This document shows positions 1 to 9,007 of a stretch of DNA of 64,000 nt, in pieces (the first letter of the stretch is position 1; every line of letters starts with the position of its first letter). The notes beneath the pieces were generated by a model. The model had not been told where the DNA came from. It saw only the letters and a program-made list of their open reading frames with translations, and did not search any database. The stretch comes from Cernens ardua (lineage in GTDB: Bacteria; Pseudomonadota; Gammaproteobacteria; Pseudomonadales; Halomonadaceae): positions 744,001-808,000 of the forward strand of contig NZ_JBPCZH010000001.1 of the NCBI RefSeq assembly GCF_051251085.1, read 5' to 3'. The position numbers and the translations under genes were made by a program.

Positions 1-936
1 ATGAAAGTCTTCATCCGGGCGCCTTCACTGAACAAGGTGGCGCAGCCTGATGAGAAACCACCCGGCTATATTCGGGGTCTCCTGATACTGACATGTACAG
101 GGGTCAGTTTTGCCCACGGGTCGAATGACGGGCAAAAAGGGATGGGGCTCATCATGTTGATTCTAATTGGACTGGTACCGGCTGCCTTTTCCCTGAACCC
201 GGATTCCCACACTCAGGATCTTGTCGAACTCCAACAGGCATCCAACCACGTTGCACAGATGCTGGAACAGTATCCATACCCACCCACCACTATCGATTCA
301 CCTCAGAAAGTGGTTACAGAGACGATTAAAAACCATAGCTGGGATATACAGGCCACACCTGCACTGGCCGAGTACCTGCGTAGTACAAGTGATGAGCTGG
401 CCCGTTATCATAGCTTTAGTGAAATTCCCCACGAGGAAGTCGCTCAGATCCGTACACGCTTGTATCTTACGGGAGAGGCCCTTCATCTGATCGAAGAAGG
501 CCGTGTGCTTGCCATTTCGCCACAGGACCGGCAAGCCGTGGATGCCTACCAGGCAGCCGTCAATCGGAGCACCCAATACATTCCTTCATGGGTAAAAGTG
601 GCGGTTGCACTGGCTCTGGGGCTCGGTACCATGGTTGGCTGGAAACGGGTCGTGACAACCATTGGTGAGAAAATCGGCAAAGACAATCTGAATTATGGAC
701 AAGGGGTCGCTGCGCAAACGGTGACCATGGCCACCATCGGAGCGGCTGATCACCTTGGGCTCCCTGCCTCTACGACCCATGTACTTTCATCCGCTATTGC
801 GGGGTCCATGTCCGCCAATGGTTCCGGCCTGCAATGGGCAACCATTCGCAATATGATACTGGCATGGATCATGACGCTACCCGCTACAATACTCCTCTCC
901 TTTATCCTCTTTATTATTTTGCGTATGGTGTTCTAG
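1..936 (+). CDS. Pit-family inorganic phosphate permease, C-terminal part (gene starts before the window)
   Basis: This is the last 311 residues of a PiT-type inner-membrane phosphate symporter, which imports inorganic phosphate (often as a metal-phosphate complex) using the proton gradient. The family signature of the second repeat is visible as SFAHGSNDGQKGMG at residues 36-49. It is followed by a hydrophobic helix, a long central hydrophilic loop (about residues 65-190) and three more helices. The loop after GLPASTTHVLSSAIAGS is typical of the C-terminal half. Family members are about 490-540 residues long, so the 5' part lies outside the window and the ATG at position 1 is almost certainly internal. 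A strong terminator follows the stop. The exact paralogue (PitA or PitB) cannot be decided from this part. Confidence 0.9.
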   Translation: MKVFIRAPSLNKVAQPDEKPPGYIRGLLILTCTGVSFAHGSNDGQKGMGLIMLILIGLVPAAFSLNPDSHTQDLVELQQASNHVAQMLEQYPYPPTTIDSPQKVVTETIKNHSWDIQATPALAEYLRSTSDELARYHSFSEIPHEEVAQIRTRLYLTGEALHLIEEGRVLAISPQDRQAVDAYQAAVNRSTQYIPSWVKVAVALALGLGTMVGWKRVVTTIGEKIGKDNLNYGQGVAAQTVTMATIGAADHLGLPASTTHVLSSAIAGSMSANGSGLQWATIRNMILAWIMTLPATILLSFILFIILRMVF

Positions 937-992
937 ATATCTTTGCAGGCCTACAGCATCTAACTATCCTGTTTGATCCTATCCGATCAGAG

Positions 993-1022
993 AAAAAGCT
1001 CGGTATATTTGCCGAGCTTTTT
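993..1022 (+). terminator. Rho-independent terminator after the phosphate permease
   Basis: Perfect 11-bp stem (AAAAAGCTCGG / CCGAGCTTTTT) with an 8-nt loop, ending in a T run. It begins about 55 nt after the permease stop. The A run on the other side makes it potentially bidirectional. Confidence 0.9.
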
Positions 1023-1216
1023 AACGATCAATGAGAGTATTTTATCGACCGGAAAGAAACATCATTCTTCTTATCGATCAATTTTGCCAGCTTCCTTTCG
1101 CAAGCAACCCTATATAGCGGGCGCGTAGAAATAGCAGCAACTCGATGATTTTTCGTCTTTTATATTTTTATGGTTGACATTTTCAGCATGATCAGTAAGA
1201 TACGCACCCATCGAAG

Positions 1217-1293
1217 GGCTACGTAGCTCAGCTGGTTAGAGCACATCACTCATAATGATGGGGTCCCCTGTTCAAATCAGGGCGTAGCCACCA
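1217..1293 (+). tRNA. tRNA-Met (elongator), anticodon CAT
   Basis: This is a 77-nt cloverleaf. The acceptor arms are GGCTACG and CGTAGCC, the D arm includes GCTCAGCTGGTTAGAGC, and the anticodon arm is CATCA-CTCATAA-TGATG with CAT at 1251-1253. The T arm is CCCTG-TTCAAAT-CAGGG, and the discriminator A is followed by an encoded CCA end. The sequence closely resembles enterobacterial elongator tRNA-Met (metT). The first base pair is G-C, whereas initiator tRNA has a mismatch there, so this is the elongator species. Confidence 0.96.
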
Positions 1294-1669
1294 CTTCGAT
1301 CCCACCTGTTGTTCTACAATGCCTCTCTGCAACTATTCCTATTCCTATTCCTCTGTTTTCAACTACTCTTATTCTACTTATCGATATCCATACCCTGGAT
1401 ACAGTATACCTTTACGTGGATGTCCAGATTGAATACGAACTACCGGTGAGGCCGCCGATATTTTGCCTTCGACCGTCTGATGATTTTTGAATAATCCACG
1501 AACAGAAGGCGTACCAGAACCTTGACCGATACGCCCAATGCCTTTCAGCCGTTATCTTTCATGAGATATTGCTCAACCGCTCTCTTTCTGCCAGTCGATA
1601 TCTTTCACAATACCGGGTTGGAAACTGACATTTTAGTAGCCGTATCATCAGACTTCCCTTATACGTTAC
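1294..1669. other. Spacer without a gene
   Basis: No credible coding region is seen between the tRNA and the end of the M18 aminopeptidase. A small hexanucleotide repeat (TATTCC, three copies) sits at 1334-1351. No terminator is obvious. Confidence 0.5.
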
Positions 1670-2998
1670 CTACTGAATATCCTCACGATTACAGAAGCCT
1701 ACCAAGGCCTTGATCATGAACTCAGGGTCCTTGCTCCCCGCTGTTTCACGAATAGAGTGCATGGCCCACTGAGCCAAACCGATATCCAGTGTGGGAATAC
1801 CCAACTGTGTTGCCGTAATAGGCCCAATGGTACTGCCACAACCCATATCCGAACGCGTGACGAAGTCCTGTACGGGGACATCATTCTGCTGACAGATATC
1901 ACGGAATAGTGCGGCGGTTTGGCTGCTGGTGGCATAACGTTGGTTAGCATTGGTCTTGATAACCGGCCCACCATTCAAGCGAGGCCCGTGGGACGCATCA
2001 TGCTTGTCGGCAAAATTGGGATGTAACGCATGCGCATTGTCACAAGAAATGAGGCGCGAATGTTGTATCAGGCGTACTCGCGTCTCTTCAGCACCATTGG
2101 CCTGAGCAGCTCGCTGTGCGCCCACGCCTTTCTGTTCACTCAAACGGGCAAGCACGTCCGCAAGGAAAGTACCCTGTGCACCACTGACACTCGCGCTACC
2201 GACTTCCTCATGGTCATTGGCTACAAGCATGGTTCCCTGCGTGCCATCAGCCTCCAGGAGCGCTTCAAGCGCACAAAAGCAGGACAACAGGTTATCCAGA
2301 CGCGCGCTGCTGTAGAGTTCTTCCCTGAAACCGATCAATGCTGCTTGCTGGGTATCATAAAAGCCCAACTCGAAATCCAGTACATCCCCTTCCGTTGCAC
2401 CATACTGTTGTTCAATCAAGGTTTTGATGAAGGTATGGACATCCTCCCCCACCTCTTCTTCAATAGAGGCCAGAATAGGCGCCATTTGGGTCTGAGGGTT
2501 GATCTTGCGCCCACTATTCGCTTCCCTGTCCATGTGAATGGCCAGGTTGGGAATCACCGCTATGGGACGTTTGGTATCGATCAACAGAGATTCGATACGC
2601 CCGTTTCGGCGCAAATGCACACGGCCAGCCAACCCGAGATCACGATCAAACCAGGGGTTTAACAGCGCGCCACCATATACCTGGATACCCAATTGCCACC
2701 AATCACGCGAATTGATCAATGCATTGGGCTTCAGGCGCAACTGTGGGGAGTCCGTATGGGCACCCATCATGCGGAAATCCGTCAGATCCTTCATCGGCAG
2801 GCGGAAAGCAATCAAGGCGCCATCGCCACGTGTGACATAATAGCTCTCGCCCGCTGAAAGTGACCACGACTCCCCTTCATTCAAGCGAGTAAAACCGTTC
2901 TCACTCAGCCGTTGGGCCATTACCTCCACGGCATGCCAGGGGGTGGGAGAAGCATTCAGGAAAGAAAAGAGGCGATGTAATACTGCTGAGGAAGACAT
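1670..2998 (-). CDS. apeB: M18-family zinc aminopeptidase (ApeB/PepC type)
   Basis: Cytoplasmic metallo-aminopeptidase of family M18 (442 aa), which trims N-terminal residues from peptides, with a preference for acidic residues in characterised relatives. Visible family motifs in order are MMGAHTDSPQLRLKPN (first zinc His and Asp), NDHEEVGS (catalytic Glu pair region), HALHPNFADKHD, and DMGCGSTIGP near the C terminus (further metal and tetramer-loop residues). The start is the ATG at 2998, preceded by GAGAGA, giving an N terminus MSSSAVLHRLFSFLNASPTP as in relatives. An upstream in-frame start would add 16 unrelated residues. The length matches the family (about 430 aa). It appears to be a single-gene unit. 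Confidence 0.93.
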   Translation of the reverse strand: MSSSAVLHRLFSFLNASPTPWHAVEVMAQRLSENGFTRLNEGESWSLSAGESYYVTRGDGALIAFRLPMKDLTDFRMMGAHTDSPQLRLKPNALINSRDWWQLGIQVYGGALLNPWFDRDLGLAGRVHLRRNGRIESLLIDTKRPIAVIPNLAIHMDREANSGRKINPQTQMAPILASIEEEVGEDVHTFIKTLIEQQYGATEGDVLDFELGFYDTQQAALIGFREELYSSARLDNLLSCFCALEALLEADGTQGTMLVANDHEEVGSASVSGAQGTFLADVLARLSEQKGVGAQRAAQANGAEETRVRLIQHSRLISCDNAHALHPNFADKHDASHGPRLNGGPVIKTNANQRYATSSQTAALFRDICQQNDVPVQDFVTRSDMGCGSTIGPITATQLGIPTLDIGLAQWAMHSIRETAGSKDPEFMIKALVGFCNREDIQ

Positions 2999-3505
2999 AA
3001 AGTTCTCTCGTTTTTGCCTATGAAGTGGTTTATAGATTGGCAGCAATAAAGATGAATAACGAAAAGGGAACCATGAAGAAGGAGTGAATCTCCACTGGCG
3101 ATATACTTTTTATTGGAAAAGATGTTTGAAAACATTGTTTCCCAACGTATCTTTTGACTATCATGGTTATCAAATGACTTGGCATGTTAAACAAGAATTC
3201 ATGAGAACAGTCCCTGCCCAGACAAATTTCAGCCTTGGCAACGCTCATGTAAACGTCGCCATCTTCAATATCGCGCACCATGAAAAAAAGACGCCTTTAA
3301 GGTAGTGTCAATCTTCTTCCAGCAACCTTCAATGCTATTGCCTGCATGTATTATGCCGACAAAAAAGGCATATGACGATTGACTATACACCTTAAAGGCC
3401 TGTTAAACTGCTGGAAACCCGTTGATGGATAGTCTATGGCATGACGACATGCACAGGGCTGTTTTTCTGAACTTTCAAGATTAATAAAATCGGGAGTCAT
3501 CCTTG
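2999..3505. other. Divergent spacer between apeB and prc
   Basis: About 500 nt carry the promoters of the two divergent genes. Short open frames on both strands here have no ribosome-binding site or recognisable product. No clear operator was identified. Confidence 0.5.
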
Positions 3506-5614
3506 ATGAGGCCGTTTATTACTGCTTCAAGTGCTATTGCTCTGGCCTTGTGCACTACTTTAGCTACCCCTGCGCTGGCCACAGTCACCCCCAATGCAGA
3601 CGATTCGCTAGCCTCTCAGGAAGTGACTCAATCCATTCGCCTGGGCAGTTATGTTCATATCAATTTTGACAAGGCATGGTCCAACAAGGCCTTCGATCTA
3701 TTGGTCAAATCGCTTGATCCGCAGCATCTTTATCTGACGGCAGCAGACGTAGGCAAATATCAGTGGCTCAGAAACAACTTTGCACAAGTTGTTTCCTCTG
3801 GGCAGCTTACCAGTCCCTATAACTTCTATAACCTGTTCCAGTCGAGGGTACAGGAACGTTTGGAGTGGTTGATCACTCAACTGCAAAAACCGGAACCCTT
3901 CAACTTCAATACAGATGAACGGCTGCCAATCAAAAATGCAGTTCCCAGCTGGGCATCCAGCTTCGATAGCCTGAACGACATCTGGCAAAAACGTTTGTTG
4001 AATGCCGCGCTGATTCAGAAAATAACTGAACCCAAGCTGACGGACAAAGAGATCAAGACCCGACTGATCCAGCGTTTCAAGGAACAGCTCAATCTCCTGA
4101 AGCAAACCAACACGGATGATGTGTTGAGCCTGATCATGGGCGCTGAAACCAATGCGGTTGATCCCCATACAGCTTATATGTCACCCGAAGACAGTGAATC
4201 CTTCGATATCCAGATGCGTTTGTCGCTGGATGGCATCGGTGCAGTGCTACAGGCACAGGATGAATACGTCAAGGTAGCCTCCCTCGTACCTGGCGGCCCT
4301 GCGGCCCGCAGTGGCAAGATCCACGTGGGCGACAAAATCATCGCTGTCGGCCAGGGGGATAGCGGACCCCTCAAAAGCATTGCCGGAATGCGAATTGATG
4401 ACGTAGTCAAATTCGTACGCGGCAAGAAAGGCACCGACGTTCGCTTGCAAATCATCCCGGCTCATTCCGTCGATCCGAGCCAGACTCGCACGATCACGAT
4501 TACGCGTGAACAGGTAAAACTGGAAGATCAGGCTGCCAAGGGCCGTGTTGTTGACATTGATCACAATGGTCAGAAAGAACGCGTCGGTGTGATCACCATT
4601 CCTGCCTTCTACCTCGACTTCGCTGGCTATGAATCAGGAGCAGCCAACTATCGTAGTTCTACCCGTGACGTTGCAGAGCAGATTGAAAAGCTGAAAAAAC
4701 AGAATATTCAGGGTCTAATTCTGGATATTCGTAACAATGGCGGGGGTGCTCTTCAGGAAGCAATTTCCATGATTGGCCTGTTCGTCGATCAAGGCCCTGC
4801 GGTACAGGTAAGAGATGCACGCGGCCATGTATCGATCTACGGTAATGATCACCCCAGCATGGTATGGAGCGGTCCGTTGGCAGTAATGGTCAACCGCCTT
4901 TCCGCTTCCGCTTCTGAAATCTTTGCTGGCGCAATTCAGGATTATGGACGCGGCCTGATTCTTGGCTCACGCTCCTTCGGTAAAGGCTCGGTTCAAACCG
5001 TGAGTGATCTGACACATGGTGAACTACGCCTGACACGCGCCAAGTTCTACCGTATCTCTGGCGGCAGTACACAGGATCATGGTGTAACACCGGATATCAG
5101 CTACCCCTCTTTCTATAATGACAAGGAAATAGGTGAAAGTTCTCTTCCGAATGCAATGCCCTGGGATACCATCCCTGCTGCCCAGCATCGCATGTACGGT
5201 GATCCAAAGGCTTATTTGCCTGAATTGCAGAAACTCCATAATCAACGTATCAATCGCGAGCCCAATTTCCTCTATCTGACACAGGAAGTCGAGCTGATCA
5301 ATCGTCTGGATAAACAGGATACGTCTGTCAGTCTGAATATTGATCAACGTCGCAAAGAGATGCGTCAGCAAAATGATGCTCAACTTCAACTTGAGAATGC
5401 ACGTCGCAAGGCACTGCATCTGAAACCGCTGAAAGAAGGCACCAATGACTTCGATGCCCTCGACAGCATAGGGTCTGACGATGCCAATTCACCTATTAAT
5501 CAGGCTGAAGTGGATGAGAGTGCTCAAATCCTTGCCGATTATGCACAACTCACTGCCGCCCAGAATCAGGTCTCACAAAACGAAGCGAATAGTTCAGGCT
5601 CAGATACCCACTAA
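3506..5614 (+). CDS. prc: Tail-specific (C-terminal processing) periplasmic protease Prc
   Basis: Periplasmic serine protease of family S41 that degrades or trims proteins from non-polar C termini; in E. coli it acts on FtsI, tagged proteins and murein hydrolases. The 702-aa product begins with a Sec signal peptide (about residues 1-25, ending ATPALA). It has a PDZ domain around residues 240-320 (GIGAVLQAQ, VPGGPAARSGKIHVGDKI) and then the S41 core with GLILDIRNNGGG. By family alignment the catalytic pair is Ser468 in SASASEIF and Lys493 in SFGKGSVQT, 25 residues apart as in E. coli Prc. A helical C-terminal domain follows. The ATG at 3506 has GGGAG nine bases upstream; a TTG lies immediately before it. 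Confidence 0.96.
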   Translation: MRPFITASSAIALALCTTLATPALATVTPNADDSLASQEVTQSIRLGSYVHINFDKAWSNKAFDLLVKSLDPQHLYLTAADVGKYQWLRNNFAQVVSSGQLTSPYNFYNLFQSRVQERLEWLITQLQKPEPFNFNTDERLPIKNAVPSWASSFDSLNDIWQKRLLNAALIQKITEPKLTDKEIKTRLIQRFKEQLNLLKQTNTDDVLSLIMGAETNAVDPHTAYMSPEDSESFDIQMRLSLDGIGAVLQAQDEYVKVASLVPGGPAARSGKIHVGDKIIAVGQGDSGPLKSIAGMRIDDVVKFVRGKKGTDVRLQIIPAHSVDPSQTRTITITREQVKLEDQAAKGRVVDIDHNGQKERVGVITIPAFYLDFAGYESGAANYRSSTRDVAEQIEKLKKQNIQGLILDIRNNGGGALQEAISMIGLFVDQGPAVQVRDARGHVSIYGNDHPSMVWSGPLAVMVNRLSASASEIFAGAIQDYGRGLILGSRSFGKGSVQTVSDLTHGELRLTRAKFYRISGGSTQDHGVTPDISYPSFYNDKEIGESSLPNAMPWDTIPAAQHRMYGDPKAYLPELQKLHNQRINREPNFLYLTQEVELINRLDKQDTSVSLNIDQRRKEMRQQNDAQLQLENARRKALHLKPLKEGTNDFDALDSIGSDDANSPINQAEVDESAQILADYAQLTAAQNQVSQNEANSSGSDTH

Positions 5615-5637
5615 GCCAATTGAACGCTTGCTGGCCT

Positions 5638-5713
5638 CCCCCCCCTGTACAACCGGGGGGACAGAAAAAGCCTCTGGCCCCTTCCCTGTATGGATCGCCA
5701 GCAGGCTTTTTTA
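5638..5713 (+). terminator. Terminator region after prc (two hairpins)
   Basis: A C-run/G-run hairpin (5638-5660) is followed by a bulged stem AAAAAGCC-CTGG / CCAG-GGCTTTTTT ending in a T run at 5706-5712. The second hairpin looks like the working Rho-independent terminator. Confidence 0.75.
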
Positions 5714-5756
5714 CGTTTGAAACCTTACTATGGGGAACAGCGCGAAGTCTCGATAT

Positions 5757-5778
5757 GTCACCTGTTCAGGCAGGTGAC
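5757..5778. repeat. Perfect 8-bp hairpin
   Basis: GTCACCTG and CAGGTGAC are separated by 6 nt. No T run follows on either side, so it is not an obvious terminator. It lies in the spacer after prc, and its function is unknown. Confidence 0.55.
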
Positions 5779-5914
5779 ACAGGGGACAGGCAGGAGAAGA
5801 ACAATGCCAACTCAACGAAGCGCCAGCCGAGGAAAACGACAAGCCCTAAAGGAAATTCACATGACAAGCGCTGAGGTGTAATGGGGGCGAAAAAAAATAG
5901 TACTCAGTAATGAA

Positions 5915-5939
5915 AGTCCTGCATTAATAACGCAGGGCT
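5915..5939 (-). terminator. Possible weak terminator of the small minus-strand gene
   Basis: Read on the minus strand, AGCCCTGC pairs with GCAGGACT (8 bp, one G-T wobble, 9-nt loop). A T-rich stretch follows about 17 nt further downstream. The distance to the T run makes the assignment weak. Confidence 0.4.
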
Positions 5940-6015
5940 AGAAAGTACCCACATCAAAAAATAAATCGTTAAACCCACTTCGAACAGGCAGATTCAATAC
6001 TTGTTACGCGACTTG

Positions 6016-6240
6016 CTACACAGATAGCATAGTATCACTGGCAAATTTTTGTATGCAGAGCAGAATGTCCACGACATCCTGTCGCTCCAGACCATACTCA
6101 TTAATGAGTATATCCAGCCGCTTTTTGAAGCCTTCATCCTTTTTTAATGACGCAGTAGTATCCAAACCACGAAGCATCTCGCCCAACTGGGCCTCAAGCG
6201 CCCATTTGTCCTTGATCGAAAGAGAACTTTCACGAGGCAT
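6016..6240 (-). CDS. Small hypothetical protein (74 aa)
   Basis: I do not recognise this protein. It is a short, charged, predicted all-helical polypeptide (MPRESSLSIKDKWALEAQLG...) with no membrane segment, cysteines or signal peptide. Composition is balanced and there are no rare residues. The ATG at 6240 has a modest GGA about 10 bases upstream, and the surrounding DNA is clearly more AT-rich than the reading frame. A possible terminator lies downstream. The periodicity of hydrophobic residues (LEAQLGEMLRGLD, RLDILINEYGL, VVDILLCIQKF) suggests a helical bundle or a dimerising regulator, but no function is claimed. Confidence 0.5.
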   Translation of the reverse strand: MPRESSLSIKDKWALEAQLGEMLRGLDTTASLKKDEGFKKRLDILINEYGLERQDVVDILLCIQKFASDTMLSV

Positions 6241-7435
6241 ACATTATTATTCCATCAAATAAATTTATTTACTTTTTTGTAACGAATAACTATGAAATCA
6301 GACATGCTATTCAATAGCCAAATTTCATATTACTTATATTTAATTACGACTATTTACTTACTAACGCTATTTATACGCTATTACTTTAGGATCATTCAGA
6401 CAAGCTACCAAACTTCCAGACAATATTCATATAATTGACTCTGAAATGAATACCAGACCATAAGAATACGAGCAGGTACTGGTTGCCAACTTCTGGTTAT
6501 AACTTTGATCATTCACACATTCATTGAGGACACATGTATTAACGATGCCAAAGGCTACGTTGTATATCCTCAGGCATTGACGCTGATACATTACCATGAA
6601 GCTGGACATTAACTGGCCTAAAGTACACAGGAAGAGGAACGAAAAACATGTTCCGATTCACCTGATCAGCGCGACTCATACGACAGTCCATAACAAAGGC
6701 AACGAAGAATACTATTTATCATAATACTATTCATCACAATATTATTCATCACATATATGTGAAAAACTAAAAAACTGATTGGCTATCAAACTCATCATAT
6801 CCGATGTACAGATACTTTTTACCAATACCAATTAAACTTCAGGGCAAATATATACAACATTCAGATTAGCACGCTATACATATACGACTGATTATACATG
6901 GTAGGCCATTTCTATTGCATGAGAGTAGAAAACCGACACTCCGCCACAACTGGGCTCTACAGGTAGCCAATAAAATGGGGCCCATACAATAGATGTGGGC
7001 GCTTCCGAATAACGATCATCGAAGAAACAGCCCATGACCCCCTGTAATCCTTTGTGGAGGATACGCTTCATCGCGTCAAGGTGCCAGCTCTTTTGGTTGA
7101 TACATGCAATTATTCATTTTTAAAACAGATCATCACCCTACACAGGAATGAGAGCCACCTCTTTTCGACTCATTATAAACCTGTAAATGTGAAGGTACAT
7201 GGCCTAAACCAGCGAGTGCGAGCGTTCACGCACATTTGTTCCATAAATCATGCTGTCTTTCAACAAGTTAAAGTTATCTTAACGCGCTTAAGGCACATAC
7301 AAACCGTGATTCTGTTACGGTTGGTTACCCAATAGCATAAAATAACCCATAAAGACTATTCTTTCATTGGGCAAAAATATACTACAATCAAGGGGTAATA
7401 ACGAATCACTCAATTAAAGAGTCAAGGAGCACATC
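6241..7435. other. Long AT-rich spacer without a supported gene
   Basis: Nearly 1.2 kb between two small genes. It is markedly richer in A and T than the flanking coding DNA, and its few open frames are short, without ribosome-binding sites or recognisable products. It contains a 15-bp tandem array at 6708-6752 and presumably the promoter of the GlsB-type gene. No tRNA, IS or phage remnant was recognised. Confidence 0.6.
6708..6752. repeat. 15-bp tandem repeat, three copies
   Basis: Three consecutive near-identical units of AATACTATTCATCAC: 6708-6722 (degenerate), 6723-6737, and 6738-6752 (one base different). Read directly from the sequence. Confidence 0.85.
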
Positions 7436-7684
7436 ATGGGAATCCTTTCATGGATTATTTTCGGCCTCATCGCAGGTGTAATTGCCAAGTGGATCATGCC
7501 TGGCAATGACGGCGGTGGTTTTATCGTGACTATCATCCTCGGTATCGTAGGGGCTGTTGTCGGTGGTTTCATCGGTCGTTTGATCGGTTTTGGTTCTGTA
7601 ACCGGTTTCAACTTCGGTAGCTTCGTCATCGCAATCATCGGTGCTTTGGTAGTTCTGTTCATCTACCGCAAAATCACCAGCTGA
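7436..7684 (+). CDS. GlsB/YeaQ/YmgE-family small membrane protein
   Basis: An 82-aa very hydrophobic inner-membrane peptide of the transglycosylase-associated (GlsB/YeaQ/YmgE) family, usually linked to general or acid/envelope stress. It shows three predicted membrane helices rich in Gly (ILSWIIFGLIAGVIAKWIMPG, IVTIILGIVGAVVGGFIG, FVIAIIGALVVLFIY) with a short polar turn between the first two. Length and glycine pattern match the family. The start is supported by AAGGAG eight bases before the ATG. It is monocistronic, with a strong UUCG-loop terminator directly downstream. The molecular role of this family is not firmly known. Confidence 0.9.
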   Translation: MGILSWIIFGLIAGVIAKWIMPGNDGGGFIVTIILGIVGAVVGGFIGRLIGFGSVTGFNFGSFVIAIIGALVVLFIYRKITS

Positions 7685-7714
7685 TTCTCGTTGAAATGAA
7701 CGAGTAGTTGACTT

Positions 7715-7746
7715 GAAAACCCTGTCTTCGGATAGGGTTTTCTTTT
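7715..7746 (+). terminator. Rho-independent terminator of the GlsB-type gene
   Basis: Stem GAAAACCCTGTC / GATAGGGTTTTC closed by the stable TTCG tetraloop, followed by TTTT. One G-T wobble. Confidence 0.92.
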
Positions 7747-7762
7747 ATCCCCCTCATGAAAT

Positions 7763-7790
7763 TATATTCAACGTACTATATTCAACGTGC
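7763..7790. repeat. 14-bp tandem duplication in the spacer before the OmpW gene
   Basis: TATATTCAACGTAC and TATATTCAACGTGC sit side by side, differing at one base. The rest of the 355-nt spacer 7747-8101 shows no gene. Confidence 0.8.
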
Positions 7791-8101
7791 AACGAATCAA
7801 CCGCCAACGTTTCCCTCTGTCATCTTTTACTGCGCTCACCCTTGAACTTTTCTCGATATCTCCGTGATACCCCCTATCACTTTTCATCAGGCTTTTGGAA
7901 ACCATAAAGCATTGTATGCCTCGAGTGTATTACAAGAGGTTCACCCTGTTTTCGCATACAACTTTTGGAGAATGCGGCAACCTGCCACATCGTCAAATAA
8001 CCACACATACTTTAAGGTTAATACCATGAAGTTTTTCAAGGGAAGGCTTCTCGACGCCTGACGTCTATCACACTGGATCGAAAATAGCGGACAATTTCGT
8101 C

Positions 8102-8758
8102 ATGAAACTAAAAACATTAGGTCTTTCTCTCGCTACCGTTGCCTGCTCGCTGGCCTCCGTTAATGCTTTTGCCTATGGCGCCGGTGATTTTTGGGTGCGT
8201 GGCGGTCTTACCTATGTTCACCCCATGGGTGGTCATACCAATCTGAATGGTAAATTGACCGGCGCACGCATTCAGCGCCCTCAAAACGACCATGGCTTCG
8301 GTTTTACCCTGGGCTATCGAGTGACCAACCAAATCGGCGTCGAGTTGTTGGCCGCTCCCAGCAGTTTCAAAAGCGATTACAACGTAAAAATTGGCGCTAC
8401 TAAAGTAACGCACGGCAGCACTCGCGTTCTTCCACCGACCCTCACCGCACAGTATTACCCGTTAGGCGGTACTGATTCACAGGTACAGCCATACGTGGGT
8501 GCAGGTGCCACTTATAGCATCTATTCCAGCACTCACCTCGCCGGGGGCTATAGCGCACATCTGAAAAACACATGGGGATGGGCAGCACAAGCCGGGGTGG
8601 ATTACATGTTGACCAAACACTTGGGGGTTAACGCAGCCATCTGGTATCTGGACAGCAAACCGGACCTGCGCGTCAATCAGGATGGCGCCTCCTTGACCAG
8701 TAAACGACTGAAGGTTAACCCCATTGTCTTCATGACAGGTCTGACCTGGCGCTTCTAA
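8102..8758 (+). CDS. ompW: OmpW-family outer-membrane protein
   Basis: A 218-aa outer-membrane beta-barrel of the OmpW family, eight-stranded barrels associated with passage of small hydrophobic compounds and with stress or iron responses. A Sec signal peptide is visible at residues 1-24 (cut near NAFA-YGAG). The mature N terminus GDFWVRGGLTYVHP matches the OmpW start GxxxVRxGxxxVxP. Alternating aromatic strands continue to the C-terminal Phe of LTWRF, the usual BAM signal. Internal motif QPYVGAGATYS is also typical. The ATG at 8102 is preceded by only a weak GCGGA. A terminator follows, so it is probably transcribed alone. Confidence 0.93.
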   Translation: MKLKTLGLSLATVACSLASVNAFAYGAGDFWVRGGLTYVHPMGGHTNLNGKLTGARIQRPQNDHGFGFTLGYRVTNQIGVELLAAPSSFKSDYNVKIGATKVTHGSTRVLPPTLTAQYYPLGGTDSQVQPYVGAGATYSIYSSTHLAGGYSAHLKNTWGWAAQAGVDYMLTKHLGVNAAIWYLDSKPDLRVNQDGASLTSKRLKVNPIVFMTGLTWRF

Positions 8759-8812
8759 ACTGACCGTATAATAGTTATTCATCATTCCAGAACCGTATGA
8801 CTCATCGGATAT

Positions 8813-8845
8813 GGGCAGAGAGGTTGAAACCGCTCTGCCCTTTTT
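8813..8845 (+). terminator. Rho-independent terminator of the OmpW gene
   Basis: GGGCAGAG and CTCTGCCC are extended by an inner GGTT/AACC stem and followed by five T residues. Confidence 0.93.
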
Positions 8846-9007
8846 GAATTGAAGTCTTGCGACAGCCCTCAAACATGAAGAGCATGCAAAAACTCTTCCT
8901 GACTCTGCAACAAAATCACTAACACGAGGCCTTTTTTGTTGCTAGGCTAGAGAGGCACAATCCCTATGCATCAATGTATCCCACTCCTCCAATGAAAGGA
9001 CTGTGTT

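Noticed and set aside
2030..2662. 210-codon open frame on the plus strand inside apeB
   Set aside because: It is antisense to a well-supported M18 aminopeptidase; the amino-acid sequence has no family character and no ribosome-binding site.
5620..5874. 84-codon frame spanning the prc terminator
   Set aside because: It crosses the terminator hairpins and has a Pro/Lys-rich random composition.
6708..6752. Tandem arrays considered as CRISPR
   Set aside because: Units are 8-15 bp in direct contact without spacers, and no cas gene is present.
7054..7335. 93-codon plus-strand frame in the AT-rich desert
   Set aside because: GTG start without a ribosome-binding site and no recognisable features.
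7367..7388. TTGGGC and TACAAT as a promoter for the GlsB-type gene
   Set aside because: Spacing is only 10 bases, too short for a sigma-70 promoter.
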